In this document: positions 33,894-44,255 of the stretch, one piece after another
Layout: each line of letters starts with the position of its first letter
Numbering within the stretch: the stretch's first letter is position 1
DNA from: Linanthus parryae
Taxonomy: Eukaryota; Streptophyta; Magnoliopsida; Ericales; Polemoniaceae
DNA length: 64,000 nucleotides
Assembly (NCBI GenBank): GCA_023055425.1
Contig: JALGPY010000007.1
Span: 22,206,001-22,270,000 of the forward strand
Direction: 5' to 3'
Program-made: the position numbers and the translations under genes
Notes under the pieces: model-generated
What the model was told of the DNA's origin: nothing
The model's database searches: none
Seen by the model: the letters and a program-made list of their open reading frames with translations, nothing else

Positions 33894-35120
33894 GGCTTAA
33901 TTACTTAATGGTACCCCCCAGTATAGTGAAACTATCACTTTGCACTACCCACTATCAAAACTTACTGATAATGTTCCCCATTTGCAATAAATCAGTCACT
34001 TTGAAATTGGGAAAAAAATTCCGTCCAACACTTAACGGAACAAGCCGTTAGTTGACTTTGATGTCCTTTTGTTCAAGGGTAAAATTGTCAACTGACTTTT
34101 ATTGATGAACACTAAGATCATCATAACAATCACCACCACAACAACCACCATCACCACCACATGTAACCAGAATCTGGCCACCCAAACCACCATCACCGCC
34201 ACATGAACCCAGAATCCGGCCACCCCACCAGTCATCCCTCCACGGAAACCTGCAAAACTTCTAATTTTCATCTTCAAAGCCCAGAAATTGGTTCTCTGGC
34301 CTTAAAACTTTTGTGAATCTGAACATCTAATAAAATCTGAACTCAAAATTAAAGCAACATCAATAAAGGGAAAAATAGGATTTCTGAGTTTCATCTCCAA
34401 AGCCCAGAAATTTTTGATATCCAAGTCAGATTCAACAAGGGCCTTGGGAGAGAAAACGATGAAACCAATCGAATCGAAGTGATTATTGGAGGAAAAGGAG
34501 ACTAACCTCTTGAGGAACTCGGGAAATTGTTCTCGACTTGAACGGCTGTCTCGTCGACGAAGAACCCGTCGCCATAGGTGTCCATTTCTCACTTCACTTC
34601 CGGGGAGATCTTCGCCGGATTCGTTGACGGAGATAGACCAGAATAAGAAATGGGACTGGCTCTGCGAAATCGATCAATTTTGCCGCGGCTAAAACCCAGA
34701 TCCACGACCAATTCTTTCAATTAATGAATATAACTACTCAATCAATATTACCAGACGAAGAGTCATGAGAGAGGAGTAGTTCAATTCGTCTTCCTCATCC
34801 TCTCTCTGCGTTCTCATCTCTACAGCCTTATCATCTTTCTTCTTCTTTTTTTTTTTTGCAGACTTTTCTTCCTGATTTATTCACTAAATTCTTTTCATTA
34901 TTCTTTTTTTTTTTTTTTTTTGCCATTTGCCTTCTATGATTTTGATTTTGTTAGTGACGAAGTTACCCTCTTGAAATGGATGGTGTTTAGATGGAAAAAT
35001 TTCCCAGTTTCAAAGTGACTTATTTAATGCAAATGGGGAACATTATCAGCAAGTTTTCGTAGTGGGTAGTGCAAAGTGATAGTTTCGCTATACTGGGGGG
35101 TACCATTAAGTAATTAAGCC
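33894..35120. mobile_element. MULE A nested in the left TIR of MULE B
   Basis: Ends GGCTTAATTACTTAATGG and its exact reverse complement; arms of about 140 bases (through CAGTCACTTTGAAATTGGG). A perfect 9-base target duplication, ATTATTTAA, lies at 33885-33893 and 35121-35129, made from MULE B sequence. The 57 kb copy of MULE B shows the uninterrupted site. The interior has CACCAC-rich DNA and, at 34470-34700 on the minus strand, an ATG-led stretch resembling a 5' exon (MDTYGDGFFVDE), so it may be a Pack-MULE carrying a gene piece. Confidence 0.9.
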
Positions 35121-35772
35121 ATTATTTAATGCATACCTTGAGTATGCTGAAACTCTCACATTACAATCCCCAGTTCTAAAACTAATTTATTGCATCCTCC
35201 ATTTGCAAAATGAACGTCAATGTGAAACTGGTAAAAAAAGTCATCTCAACATCATCCATGTAAGGAGGGTAATCTTGTCAATACAAAATGTTTTATTAAA
35301 AAGTATATAAGAAATTAGAACACATAGAAAAGTATAATAATTAATTGGTTAAAAAAAAGGATTGGGATTCGGAAAAAAAAGAAAAAGATGAAGAAGATGA
35401 ACATCATTCATCTTTCCCACCCACATAGTGTGCTACTGGTACATGAGAAAACAAGTACCAAAAACCAAACCAAAGCATTGAGCCAATTCTGAAACTCAGA
35501 GCTTGGTTATAGAGTTTGAGAAGGTAACACAACCACTGTAGCTGAACTTGCCCAGAATCTGAGCATTTCCCCGGAAAACGGCACTCATCGGAGGAGAGAA
35601 CCGGAACCACCGTTGCGTGACCATAGAATCTATGGAAAAGCGCCTCAAATCAGCACTCAATTTCAAATAGCAAAAACTAGACTCCAATCAGCCAAAACAA
35701 ACCTGAAACATCTCTTATTTGAATTCGTCGACTTGTCAAAATAGGACACCAACCATGATCTGTAATTAGGAG

Positions 35773-36469
35773 TAGGACTGCAACTCGGGTGGGCTGGGCG
35801 GGTTGACACCCTTGTCCAAGCCCAAGCCCGAGTTCTGTCAGGGTTACCCAAGCCCAACCCAGCCCGGGTTAGGACCATCGCTAGCCCGTCAAAGCCCAAA
35901 TTCGAACAAACCAATTCGGGTTCGGGTTGAATTCGGACTAGCCCATTAAACAAAATAAATTAATATAATTATCACATTCAACTCAATTACAATTGTACTC
36001 TTACAGTCAAGTTAATAGCTTACATGCAAAAATACATTCCGAATGTAGACACTTCACTTTTTTTAATTAAGGCTATAAAATAATGACTATACATTGTTAT
36101 AGTGGAATAAACAATTATCAACTTATACAAGAGAATACTAAATATTTTGTGAAAGAAATCTATTAGTCAAGAAAATAATCACAATTAAAAAATATCACTG
36201 ATTATTAACAAGAAATAAAGTAGATTATTGGTAAATATGATATATAATACTCTCAAAATATGATATTTATAGGTAATGTGTATACAAATCGGTCAATTAG
36301 GGCTAGCCCATTGTTTAATATCTGTACTTAAGCCCGATCCTAATTGCAATTCAGGTTGAGAATTTTTGCCTGAGGTCGTCCAAATTACTGAAAACATGTG
36401 CTTAAGTCCGATTTTAGTTCAGGTTGGGTTCGGGTTGGTCGGGTTCAGCCCGTCCAAGTTACGCCCCTA
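35773..36469. mobile_element. hAT-like element 1 inside MULE B
   Basis: Ends TAGGACTGCAACT and, in reverse complement, TAGGGGCGTAACT. Eight-base target copies ATTAGGAG (35765-35772) and ATTGGGAG (36470-36477) differ by one base. The empty site is at 62926-62950 in the other MULE B copy (CTGTAATTGGGAGTGAG). Sub-terminal GGGTTGGGC-type repeats and an AT-rich centre; no transposase, 697 bases. Confidence 0.87.
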
Positions 36470-37107
36470 ATTGGGAGTGAAGTCTCTTGCCACCTGTTTT
36501 CTTCTTCAAGCCCACAAATTCACCAATTGCAACTAAATTTAGAGATCATAAAGCTTTTTCATCACAACTGGACCTCACATGGTGTCCAAATCAGCAGAAT
36601 AAATGACCCACACACAAACCAATACCAAGCTATCACCAAGGGTTAGCTCTGTTAAGTGGGTACCAAAGAACCCAATTCTTATGCACATCCCAACAACCCC
36701 GCTACCCAGTTCGAATTGATTAGTGCGAGAAATGAGGTAGGAATCGAAACTTATGGGGGTTGATTCGAGGGAGAGCTTGTGAAGTTTGAAGGATTCAACC
36801 CCCAAATGATGAAGTTGACGATGAAGATGGTGAGGGTTTTTCTTTTATCATCTGAAGCTCATATGACATTTTTACCCTTAAACAAAAGGACATGAACGTC
36901 AACTAACGGTGTATTCCGATAAGTGGCCGACGGAATTTTTTTCCAGTTTCACATTGACGTTTATTTTGTAAATGGAGGATGCAATAAGTTTGTTTTAGAA
37001 TTGTGGGTTGCAATGTGATAGTTTCAACATACTGAGGGTATGCATTAAGCAATTAAGCCTAAATTCTGGGCAAATCTTTTTTACGAATGGATGGTTTTCC
37101 TTAAGAC

Positions 37108-37594
37108 TAGGGATGGCAATTGAGTCCGATCCGATTCGAGATCCGACATGATCCGACCCTAATGGAGCGGATCTGATCCGATCCGTTTGCAAATGGATCG
37201 GATATGGATCACATGTTTTTTGATCCGCGAAACCCGATCCGATCCGATTAGGTTATCATACCTAATAAGTTCAATAATATTCATGTTTTAATATGATTAC
37301 ATATATAAATTTTACTATGTTTACTTCAGATAGCGTACTAAGTTTGATATATCTATATTTTTATTGTGAATAAATTGATAAAATTATAGATGTAAATTGT
37401 ATGCTAATCCAAATTTGATTCTAATTCAGATAATCTCATGTCATATGAACTAAAAATACTGTTCGCCATGATCCGATGGATAATCCGATTCAAATCCGGT
37501 AAAATCCGGTCCGAATCCGATCCGATCCGAAACCTTATGGATCGGATCTGGATCTAGGCTGATCCGATCCAAACCTGATCCGTTGCCATCCCTA
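37108..37594. mobile_element. hAT-like element 2
   Basis: Ends TAGGGATGGCAA and TTGCCATCCCTA are perfect 12-base inverted repeats. A perfect 8-base target duplication, CTTAAGAC, is at 37100-37107 and 37595-37602. The sub-terminal regions are packed with GATCCGATCC words. 487 bases, no coding capacity. Confidence 0.93.
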
Positions 37595-38031
37595 CTTAAG
37601 ACAAGCTTTAAAATTAGAGTTAGATACCAGGTCAATACGAAGGTAATATGAAACATGTCTGGTATTTTTTTGTGTTAGGATGAAATCTAAGTATTTTTCT
37701 GACGGCTTGTTTTGAATAGAGTTTAAGACGTATATTTTCATTAAAATGTGACGGATGTCATGGTATTCCAACACGGCACAATATTCTACATCATTCAGCG
37801 AGCATGGATTGATTGAGATACTACATTTATGAGATTAAGAAACAAGGAGATAAGCTGGTACGATAAGCTTTTTGTTAAAACTGCAAACGAAACAAAACAT
37901 AATTGGCTATTAAGAGCGAGGAAAATTACTTAAATTAAAATAGTTTATATAACAAAGATGAATTCATTGGGATACGAAAAAAACTTGAGAGCTAATTGGA
38001 ATACACATTTGTGTGGTGCTAAACTACAATT

Positions 38032-38307
38032 TTGATGCGAGAATTAGCCAAAGAGAAAGCCAATGTTGAGTACTGGTCCGCCCGTGCAGAGAAGGCGGAA
38101 GGTCAAGCTACTAAGTGCACGGTTGAGTTGCATGGCGTGGGCGAGCATTCGTTCAATGGTGGATGCTTGGAGATGTTCAAATATTGGACGTCGAATAAGA
38201 TGGAGGAATGGGACTTGGAGTCCCTCCTCTATAGGATTACTGAGTGGGAGGTGAAGCTTGTCGAGGGTTCCAGACGTTTCTTCGGACCCGGTCGCCTTCG
38301 AGGCTAA
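38032..38307 (+). pseudogene. Coiled-coil fragment, segment X copy 2
   Basis: A 91-codon open frame, MRELAKEKANVEYWSARAEK at the start and a Trp-rich middle (KYWTSNKMEEWDLESLLYRI). It is the better-preserved homologue of the broken copy at 17200. Heptad-like Leu/Ala spacing suggests a coiled coil. Without the 5' part, which copy 1 shows once continued upstream (GCTAACGAAACGATACGG), it is a fragment. The parent is unknown; retroelement gag is possible. Confidence 0.5.
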
Positions 38308-38599
38308 GTATGGATATGAGCCCGTCTATACTTTCGACCTGCGTAATTAATTATCTTTTGTCAATATACATGTTAAATATCTCGGGGCACCTTTCCCCAT
38401 AAACTTGAATCACACTGCACCAACCATGCTCTACAACTACATGCTCAAACCCTAATTAGTTGTGGTATATTCAGAAAAATATAATGCTTGTTTAAGTTCA
38501 CTTCCTTTCAATTAATGTATATGTATTTTGTTGAATATGAAGTATTATACATGAAAATAAAAATTCATTTATATGTGAACATTTTTTTCCGGAATTGCA

Positions 38600-38672
38600 T
38601 CACATAGCCAGATTCGAACCCTGTACAAAATGCAAGGGCTTCAAACGCTCTACCACTGGGCGAGCACCTATT
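38600..38672 (-). repeat. tRNA-derived SINE-like element
   Basis: Minus-strand CGCCCAGTGGTAGAGCG (A box) and GGGTTCGAATCT (B box). Homologous position to 18078-18150 in the other X copy. Confidence 0.65.
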
Positions 38673-39518
38673 TACCACATGTAAACAATATAATGCATGC
38701 AACATTTATTTCTTTGTACTGTGTTGAATATTTATATAAATACAATTACAAAGGCTTTTTTTACCGGTCTATAACTACGTGGATTCTGTAAAAATACACT
38801 TGGGAAGCTTATATCCAATTTATAAATTATAAATTATAATTTTGTATATTATAAATGTATTTCTTCAACAAGTACACAACGTTTTATTGGAGTTAAAAGT
38901 TGCAATATATAAGCGTTCAGAAAATTAACTAGCCTTATATAAGATTTATAATTTAGGTTTTACCAAATACGAAATCTTATAAATGAAACATCTTATAATA
39001 TAGGCTTAATTTCTAATAATTAGCTGATTGCAATCTCTATTTGAAATAATACTATCTTATTAAAATGGGAAAATAGAGTTCGTTTTCCGTTATGGAATAT
39101 TTAGTTAGTTGACATGTATACTATATTTCCTATAAACAAGAACCACCATCACCTGACCCAAATCAACAGAGATCGATGACCACCATTTCTCATCCGCATT
39201 TTGGTAATTGAAATTGTTCATCTTCATGTAAAGCGAGATGAGTTAGGCCGAACAATTTCAATTACCTTTTATTTCCTCTAAAACATGTCGGCCAAGATCA
39301 AGATGATTTCTCTGTTCAAGATCTAGACAAGAAACACTTTTTTTGGAATTAACAAACAAAAAATTCAGTGACTGAAACGGATGACAAAATCATAAAATTT
39401 TAAATTCCTTTATCATGATGATACGATAAGCAAGGACCTAATTTTGTTTATTATTTAGACAAGAAAATGAAAGTATAATTGATATGATAAAAAATGTTTA
39501 AGTGAATCAAAGACTTAC

Positions 39519-39617
39519 TTCGATGGTCGAAATGTTTTTCAACCTTTTCACTGAAATAGCATGAACAACGATCTCTTCTTTACTCAGAGTCATTACATCC
39601 TTTGGGAGATGCAAGTT
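39519..39617 (-). CDS. Mini-gene exon 2, segment Y copy 3
   Basis: 99 bases, open, acceptor TTGTTACAG and donor GAA|GTAAG. Reads NLHLPKDVMTLSKEEIVV followed by HAISVKRLKNIS. Most differences from copy 1 are scattered substitutions without frame change, unlike the surrounding intron, which has indels. Function unknown. Confidence 0.55.
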
Positions 39618-39744
39618 CTGTAACAAAAAGTAATAAATTGAAATGATAGGATGAACTTATCTTATCCATTAAAAACTGTAAATAGTTCATGAATAATTCT
39701 GTCCAACAATAGTCCAAAATAATTCATCGATATAACATAAATAC

Positions 39745-39834
39745 CTGTTTCAAGTATCTGAAAGATCTAACGCCACAAAGATGTTGAGATATTAAGCCTA
39801 ACAATTGCGGCAACATGAAAACTACATATTTCAT
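39745..39834 (-). CDS. Mini-gene exon 1, segment Y copy 3
   Basis: Starts MKYVVFMLPQLLGLISQH and ends RSFRYLKQ at CAG|GTATTTAT. The upstream ATG used in copy 1 is changed to ATA here, but the second ATG keeps the same frame. Phase 0 junction to 39519-39617. Confidence 0.5.
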
Positions 39835-40106
39835 GATAGAAGATGAGGATATAGAGAATGGAGAGCCGGAAGATGGTATTCGAAATGAGGCGGCTATTAT
39901 TTTTTACGCATAAAACTTCAGAGACAGTGTTTAGATTTATATAGCGAACAACCTAATAGAACGAGACCATTTTGCGGCTCACTATGCACATCGAGCCCGG
40001 CCCAGTAGCGCTCATTGATAGGGTTTACACGTAGTTAATTGCAATATTGCACTTTCACCTCTTACATTTTTTATCTCAATATTTTGTGTCATAACTTCTT
40101 TCGTTT

Positions 40107-40178
40107 GGCAAGTCGGTGCTAGTTAAATGGAAGAGCACTTATAAACCCAACATATGATTGCTGGGTCAAACCCCGATT
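40107..40178 (+). repeat. tRNA-like element in segment Y copy 3
   Basis: GTGCTAGTTAAATGGAAGAG and GGGTCAAACCCCG; orthologous position to 24385-24455. Confidence 0.5.
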
Positions 40179-40476
40179 ATATAGTAACTATATTCGTATT
40201 TTATCTATATAGCTTCTTTTCATGAATACATTTGAAATTAAATTATAAATGAAAGATCATAGTCCAACAGAACTACATACATAGTCATATTACAACACAA
40301 GACATCAATGCTTCACAAAGGTAACTAAACATAGCCAGTATCTTGGTGCTTTAAGGAGTATTGCATACTGCAACATGAAAGACAGAGTATTGCATACCGC
40401 GAAATGAAAAACAGAGGACCAACAAAAGATCTTGAGATTTGATGCTTTGGTAAGGAGCACAACATACGGCGATATG

Positions 40477-40990
40477 TGACGGCGGGTTATACAACCAAGT
40501 GAGGGATCACAGCGGAATCAACAAAAAAGGCAAAGAAGCTAGGGCACGAAGCTCTCTAGAATTCAAAATTAAAATAATATCAAAGTCTGACTGCAATTTA
40601 CCCACAAGCCGGGTTAAATAGCTGAAAATTTTAATTATTTCAAATGTGGAAAAAAGTTCTAAAATTAATGTCAGATAACAATTCTAACCTAATCAAATAC
40701 TCAGCTAAAAATATCCACCCAAATTGGGTTCAAATCGAATTTTTAATTAATAAATAAATATACTAAAAATAGAAAACTATAAATTTTGAGCCTTAAACAG
40801 TCGATTTTGGCCAAACTAGGGTGGTGTCCGTGACACGTCACAGGTTATTTTTAGAACACAGTTTCCACTCAAAATAATGTATGATTTTGCCCAAATCCGG
40901 CAACCTTCAATTCTGCCCCTGATTATGCGTTTTGACTGAAACTGTTTTTCTGAACTTGACGAATTAATTCTCTATTTTTCTCCTGCATCA
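40477..40990. mobile_element. Solo LTR with target duplication
   Basis: 514 bases beginning TGACGGCGGG and ending CCTGCATCA, flanked by ATATG at 40472-40476 and 40991-40995. Segment Y copy 1 has the uninterrupted site GGCGATATGAAAGCTGG (twice). TG...CA ends with a 5-base duplication and no internal region are the marks of a solo LTR left by LTR-LTR recombination. Family (probably Gypsy) not certain. Confidence 0.9.
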
Positions 40991-42600
40991 ATATGGGAGC
41001 TGGCAGCACACGGAGGAACTTTCTAGAGATGATATCGCGGTAAACCCACATGCATACCACAATATGAATGTTGAGGAGGCACAGTGAACTTTTGGGGGAC
41101 TTTGGTAATTATTTCATAGCTACTCTAATTCGGCCCCGACACACATAATACGACCTACGTCTTCCAAAATCAAAAGCTATAGTATCTTGGCATCAGTTCA
41201 TCATCTTGGGGCACTCGAGATTCATCTTTGGACGAGAGGTCGTGGCAAAATCGCGGAAGCACATCAGCTTGGCGATATTTTCGTTTGATTTATTCTTCTT
41301 TTCATGAAATATTGTTAATAAAACATGTTTGAATCTAGAAAACAGTGAGTAGCTAAGTTTTCGTTTACTAGGATCTTTGTTGGGTTCTTTGGTTGGTTTT
41401 ACGGATTAATTTTTTATGAACTTGTGATTCATGCCCTATCATTTGGCTTAATAGATTGGGAATTTGATTTATGTTTATTTTTGTGTTCTTATGTTATCTT
41501 GCATTTTGGAGAGTGGCACATGTCTATGGGAGGTGGCGATGATATAGAGTGAAATGGTGAGGTTTTCACACTGGGGTGCTTTGTAACTTTCAAAAAGTTA
41601 GGGCAGATAATAGGATTAAGGATAAATCCATTATTATGAAAAATTCATTCCTGTCCCAGAACATAGGATATTCCACAATCACCCTTATAACTTCCAATAA
41701 TTATAATTTGGCCAAAATCAACCTAAAATTCATTTTTTGTAAATTACACTTTTGACTCCCAAGGTTTTGATAACTCCTCTTTGCCCCCACCTATTCCAGA
41801 ATATCACAAAGTCATTCCTTAGCAACTAAAACTCAGTATCCGGTGTAATCTCTACTGAGGAAACACTGAAATTTGTATTTACACTTTGTCCCCACAAATC
41901 TTGATAATTACTCAACTATCCCTAAAGTGTTCTAAATTACTTTTCAGCCAACATCACTACTACTATATGGTTATCTCTCCCATAAACTCAGATGGGTTGC
42001 TATAAAATTTTATTTACACCTCCGATTCCAAAGTTTTGATCTATTGCACTTTAACCCCTATAAATTTTCAGGGTGTTATAGTTCTCATGGCTAACGTTGC
42101 TTCTCAATGCATCGTCCCTTTTTCGATTCATGCCAGTGGATTTCCATGAGGGTCGATACTGCCTTTGTTCCAGTTTGAGTATGAAGTGAGGGTGTAGAAG
42201 CTATTGCATGAGAATCATTGTGGTAAACTCGCATTGAAGAGTAGATCAAATGATATACGGAAAATATTAGTACATAAAGCTACAATAAAATGTTGATATG
42301 GTGGTTTCATTTTTGGTGAAAGTACCACAAAACATGTTGCGTGGATGTAAAATGATAAAAATATATGACAGATATATATTAACTACAAAGGCATTGCAAG
42401 TTAGTAAAAGAATAGTTTAGAAAAACGTAGAATTATGCCCCCAAAGCTAAATATAACTTTTTGATAACTACATGTACATGTTAATTATTCGCTACTTTGC
42501 TATCACCTATTGTTCTCGTCCGAATTCGGATATTGTCATCTTCACCCATGCTTTATATTGATCTTGTTGAACAAGTACATGGTGATAACCTCTAGTATTC

Positions 42601-42783
42601 CTAACCAATGCTCCAAAAGAACATTGTTGATGACTCCTTCGGAGTTTTACCAACCAACAGGTTGTCCATTGAGTGTGTTATCTTTTCATGATCTGGTTTC
42701 TTTTTAAACAAGACCTCAAGGTACTTGGCGACGACTCTGCTGCGAGAAGACCACCCACAAGCTACAATTGACTTGGTTTTGGT
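42601..42783 (-). pseudogene. RAD21/REC8-like cohesin C-terminal fragment
   Basis: After an acceptor-like CTTCTCCAG the minus strand reads WSSRSRVVAKYLEVLFKKK, then MDNLLVGKTPKES and MFF before diverging to a stop. This matches the C-terminal winged-helix of plant RAD21/SYN kleisins (pattern W-s-R-t-R-v-A-k-Y-L and L-x-G-K-t-R-K-E-a-s-r-M-F-F), the part that binds SMC1. Only about 45 residues are present, so the rest of the gene is missing or elsewhere. Right after it lies exon-like DNA disrupted by a Copia element. Confidence 0.6.
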
Positions 42784-42999
42784 CTGGAGAAGGTGCGTAT
42801 GAATCCTTCATTTCACTCATAAATTTGTTTAAAATTACAAGTTTTACAAACAAATCAAAAAACATATTAAGAATAATAAAAATTTAGTTTGAGAATTCAG
42901 ATATATGTATATATAATATATATTTTCATAAAAATAAAAAGCTTACATATATCTGCATGAAAAATACAAATCATTATAATAAAAAAAACTATTCAAAAA

Positions 43000-43094
43000 C
43001 GCAGGTTTCAACTCCGCGAATGATGTCCCTCAAAGGAGGAACATCATCTCTTCCGGCATCAACTTGCCCCTCGCGGTATTCGTAGCCAAAAGGC
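43000..43094 (-). pseudogene. 3' part of an exon split by Copia 1
   Basis: On the minus strand, coding-like sequence reads GYEYREGQVDAGRDDVPPL and continues RDIIRGVET to a stop. The upstream half is on the other side of the element at 48273-48420. The join across the target duplication restores one open frame, which supports the view that Copia 1 hit a coding exon. Protein not recognised. Confidence 0.5.
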
Positions 43095-43431
43095 TGTTGG
43101 TGATTTTAGTGTCATCGGCCATTTGTGTAATCGGATTTACTTACGACTAAGTAGACATTGGCATTACGTTGTACACGTAAGGAGGTGTGGAGTACACGCG
43201 TGCACACAACTATGTTAATGACTTGGACAAGGAACTCGCGGACGACTGCGGGGGGTTGGGGGGCGCACAAAAAACATACAGGAATTCATATTCGTTCTTG
43301 AAGTCTCTGTTTTATCCGATTGGAGATTTCGTGCACAACGCCGAAATACTTTAATCTGAGAGTGATATCACGACTCAGAGATCATCCAAGTTCAATTGTT
43401 CCCGTTCTAAACACCACCCAGGTTTCCTACA
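43095..43431 (+). repeat. Copia 1 5' LTR
   Basis: 337 bases, TGTTGGTGAT ... TTTCCTACA. It contains the GGACGACTGCGG region where the two LTRs differ. No clear TATA box. Confidence 0.95.
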
Positions 43432-43451
43432 AAGATTAAAGTATCTGCATC

Positions 43452-44255
43452 ATGACGAACGGCAACACTGCTCAGGACATGACGAGCAAGTTCATGAAAT
43501 TGGAGAAGTTCGAGGGGCAGGATTTCCGAAGGTGGCAGAAGAAGATGCACTTCCTGTTGACGACGCTGAAGGTTGTGTATGTTCTTACCACCCCGATGCC
43601 TGAAGTTGTGGAGAACGAAACCCTGGAACAGACAAGGAGGAGATCAAAGTGGGAGAATGATGACTACATCTGCCGCGGACACATTCTTAACGGTATGTCT
43701 GATTCCTTGTTTGATGTTTATCAGAATGTTGAGAGTTCAAAATAACTGTGGGATTCTCTTGAATCAAAATATATGGCTGAAGATGCTTCAAGCAGAAAAT
43801 TTCTGGTCAGTAATTGGAACAATTACAGAATGGTTGATTCAAGGCCTGTGATGGAGCAATACCATGAATTGCTTTGTATCCTAGGGCGGTTTAATCAACA
43901 CAACATGAAAATGGATGAATCAATTTCCGTTTCTAGTGTGATTGATAAACTGCCTCCGTCATGGAAGGATGTTAGGCATAAGTTGAAGTTTAAAAAGGAA
44001 GAACTTTCCTTGGTGCAATTGGGCAGTCACTTTCAGATTGAACAGTCCTTGAGGGATTAAGAAAGTGACAAACCCAAGGACAAACTTACTGCTGATCCAG
44101 GTTCTGTGAATATGATGGAGGAAGGGGATTCTTCGAAAGGAAAGAACAAATCTGGAAAAAGGAAAATTAAACAGCAAGACAACAATCCTAACAAGAAGCC
44201 AAAGTTTGCATGTTAGAAGTGCGGGAAACCAGGGCACTTCAAGAAGGATTGTCGT
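43452..44255 (+). pseudogene. Copia 1 gag (three in-frame stops)
   Basis: Gag starts at the ATG at 43452, only 20 bases after the LTR, with KFMKLEKFEGQDFRRWQKKM, the usual Copia gag N-terminus. The UBN2-type gag region follows. Stops interrupt at 43743-43745 (TAA), 44058-44060 (TAA) and inside the zinc knuckle at 44214-44216 (TAG), where the CCHC motif reads C-stop-KCGKPGHFKKDC. The stop in the knuckle occupies the position usually held by Trp. All pieces are otherwise in one frame, so decay is by point mutation. Confidence 0.88.

Larger units (their letters stand above)
33879..37059. mobile_element. MULE B, with MULE A and a hAT-like element inserted
   Basis: Long terminal inverted repeats start GGCTTAATTATTTAA (interrupted by MULE A, then TGCATACCTTGAG) and, at the right in reverse complement, GGCTTAATTGCTTAATGCAT. 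They stay similar for about 130 bases through AATGTGAAACTGG. Nine-base target copies flank it: TAAATTATG at 33870-33878 and TAAATTCTG at 37060-37068. No transposase is seen. The interior (35400-35760 and 36480-36850) holds gene-like open stretches of unknown origin. The same element at the same site is present in the 57 kb copy of segment X but not in the 16.8 kb copy. Confidence 0.87.
37060..38940. repeat. Segment X, copy 2, right part
   Basis: Continues from the MULE B target duplication and matches 16840-18395. It holds hAT-like element 2, the coiled-coil fragment and a tRNA-like element, and joins segment Y directly near 38940. Confidence 0.82.
38935..42552. repeat. Segment Y, copy 3
   Basis: Homologous to copy 1 at 23195-26530, interrupted by the solo LTR. 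The long stretch 41000-42550 has no gene; short blocks such as TTCATTCCTGTCCCAGAACA match 25570 onward. Confidence 0.85.

Noticed and set aside
34032..34277. Hydrophobic Val-rich frame resembling a membrane protein
   Set aside because: It comes from CACCAC/ATCACC low-complexity DNA inside MULE A.
36398..36646. Open frame across the hAT border
   Set aside because: It spans an element boundary and target duplication, so it cannot be an old gene.
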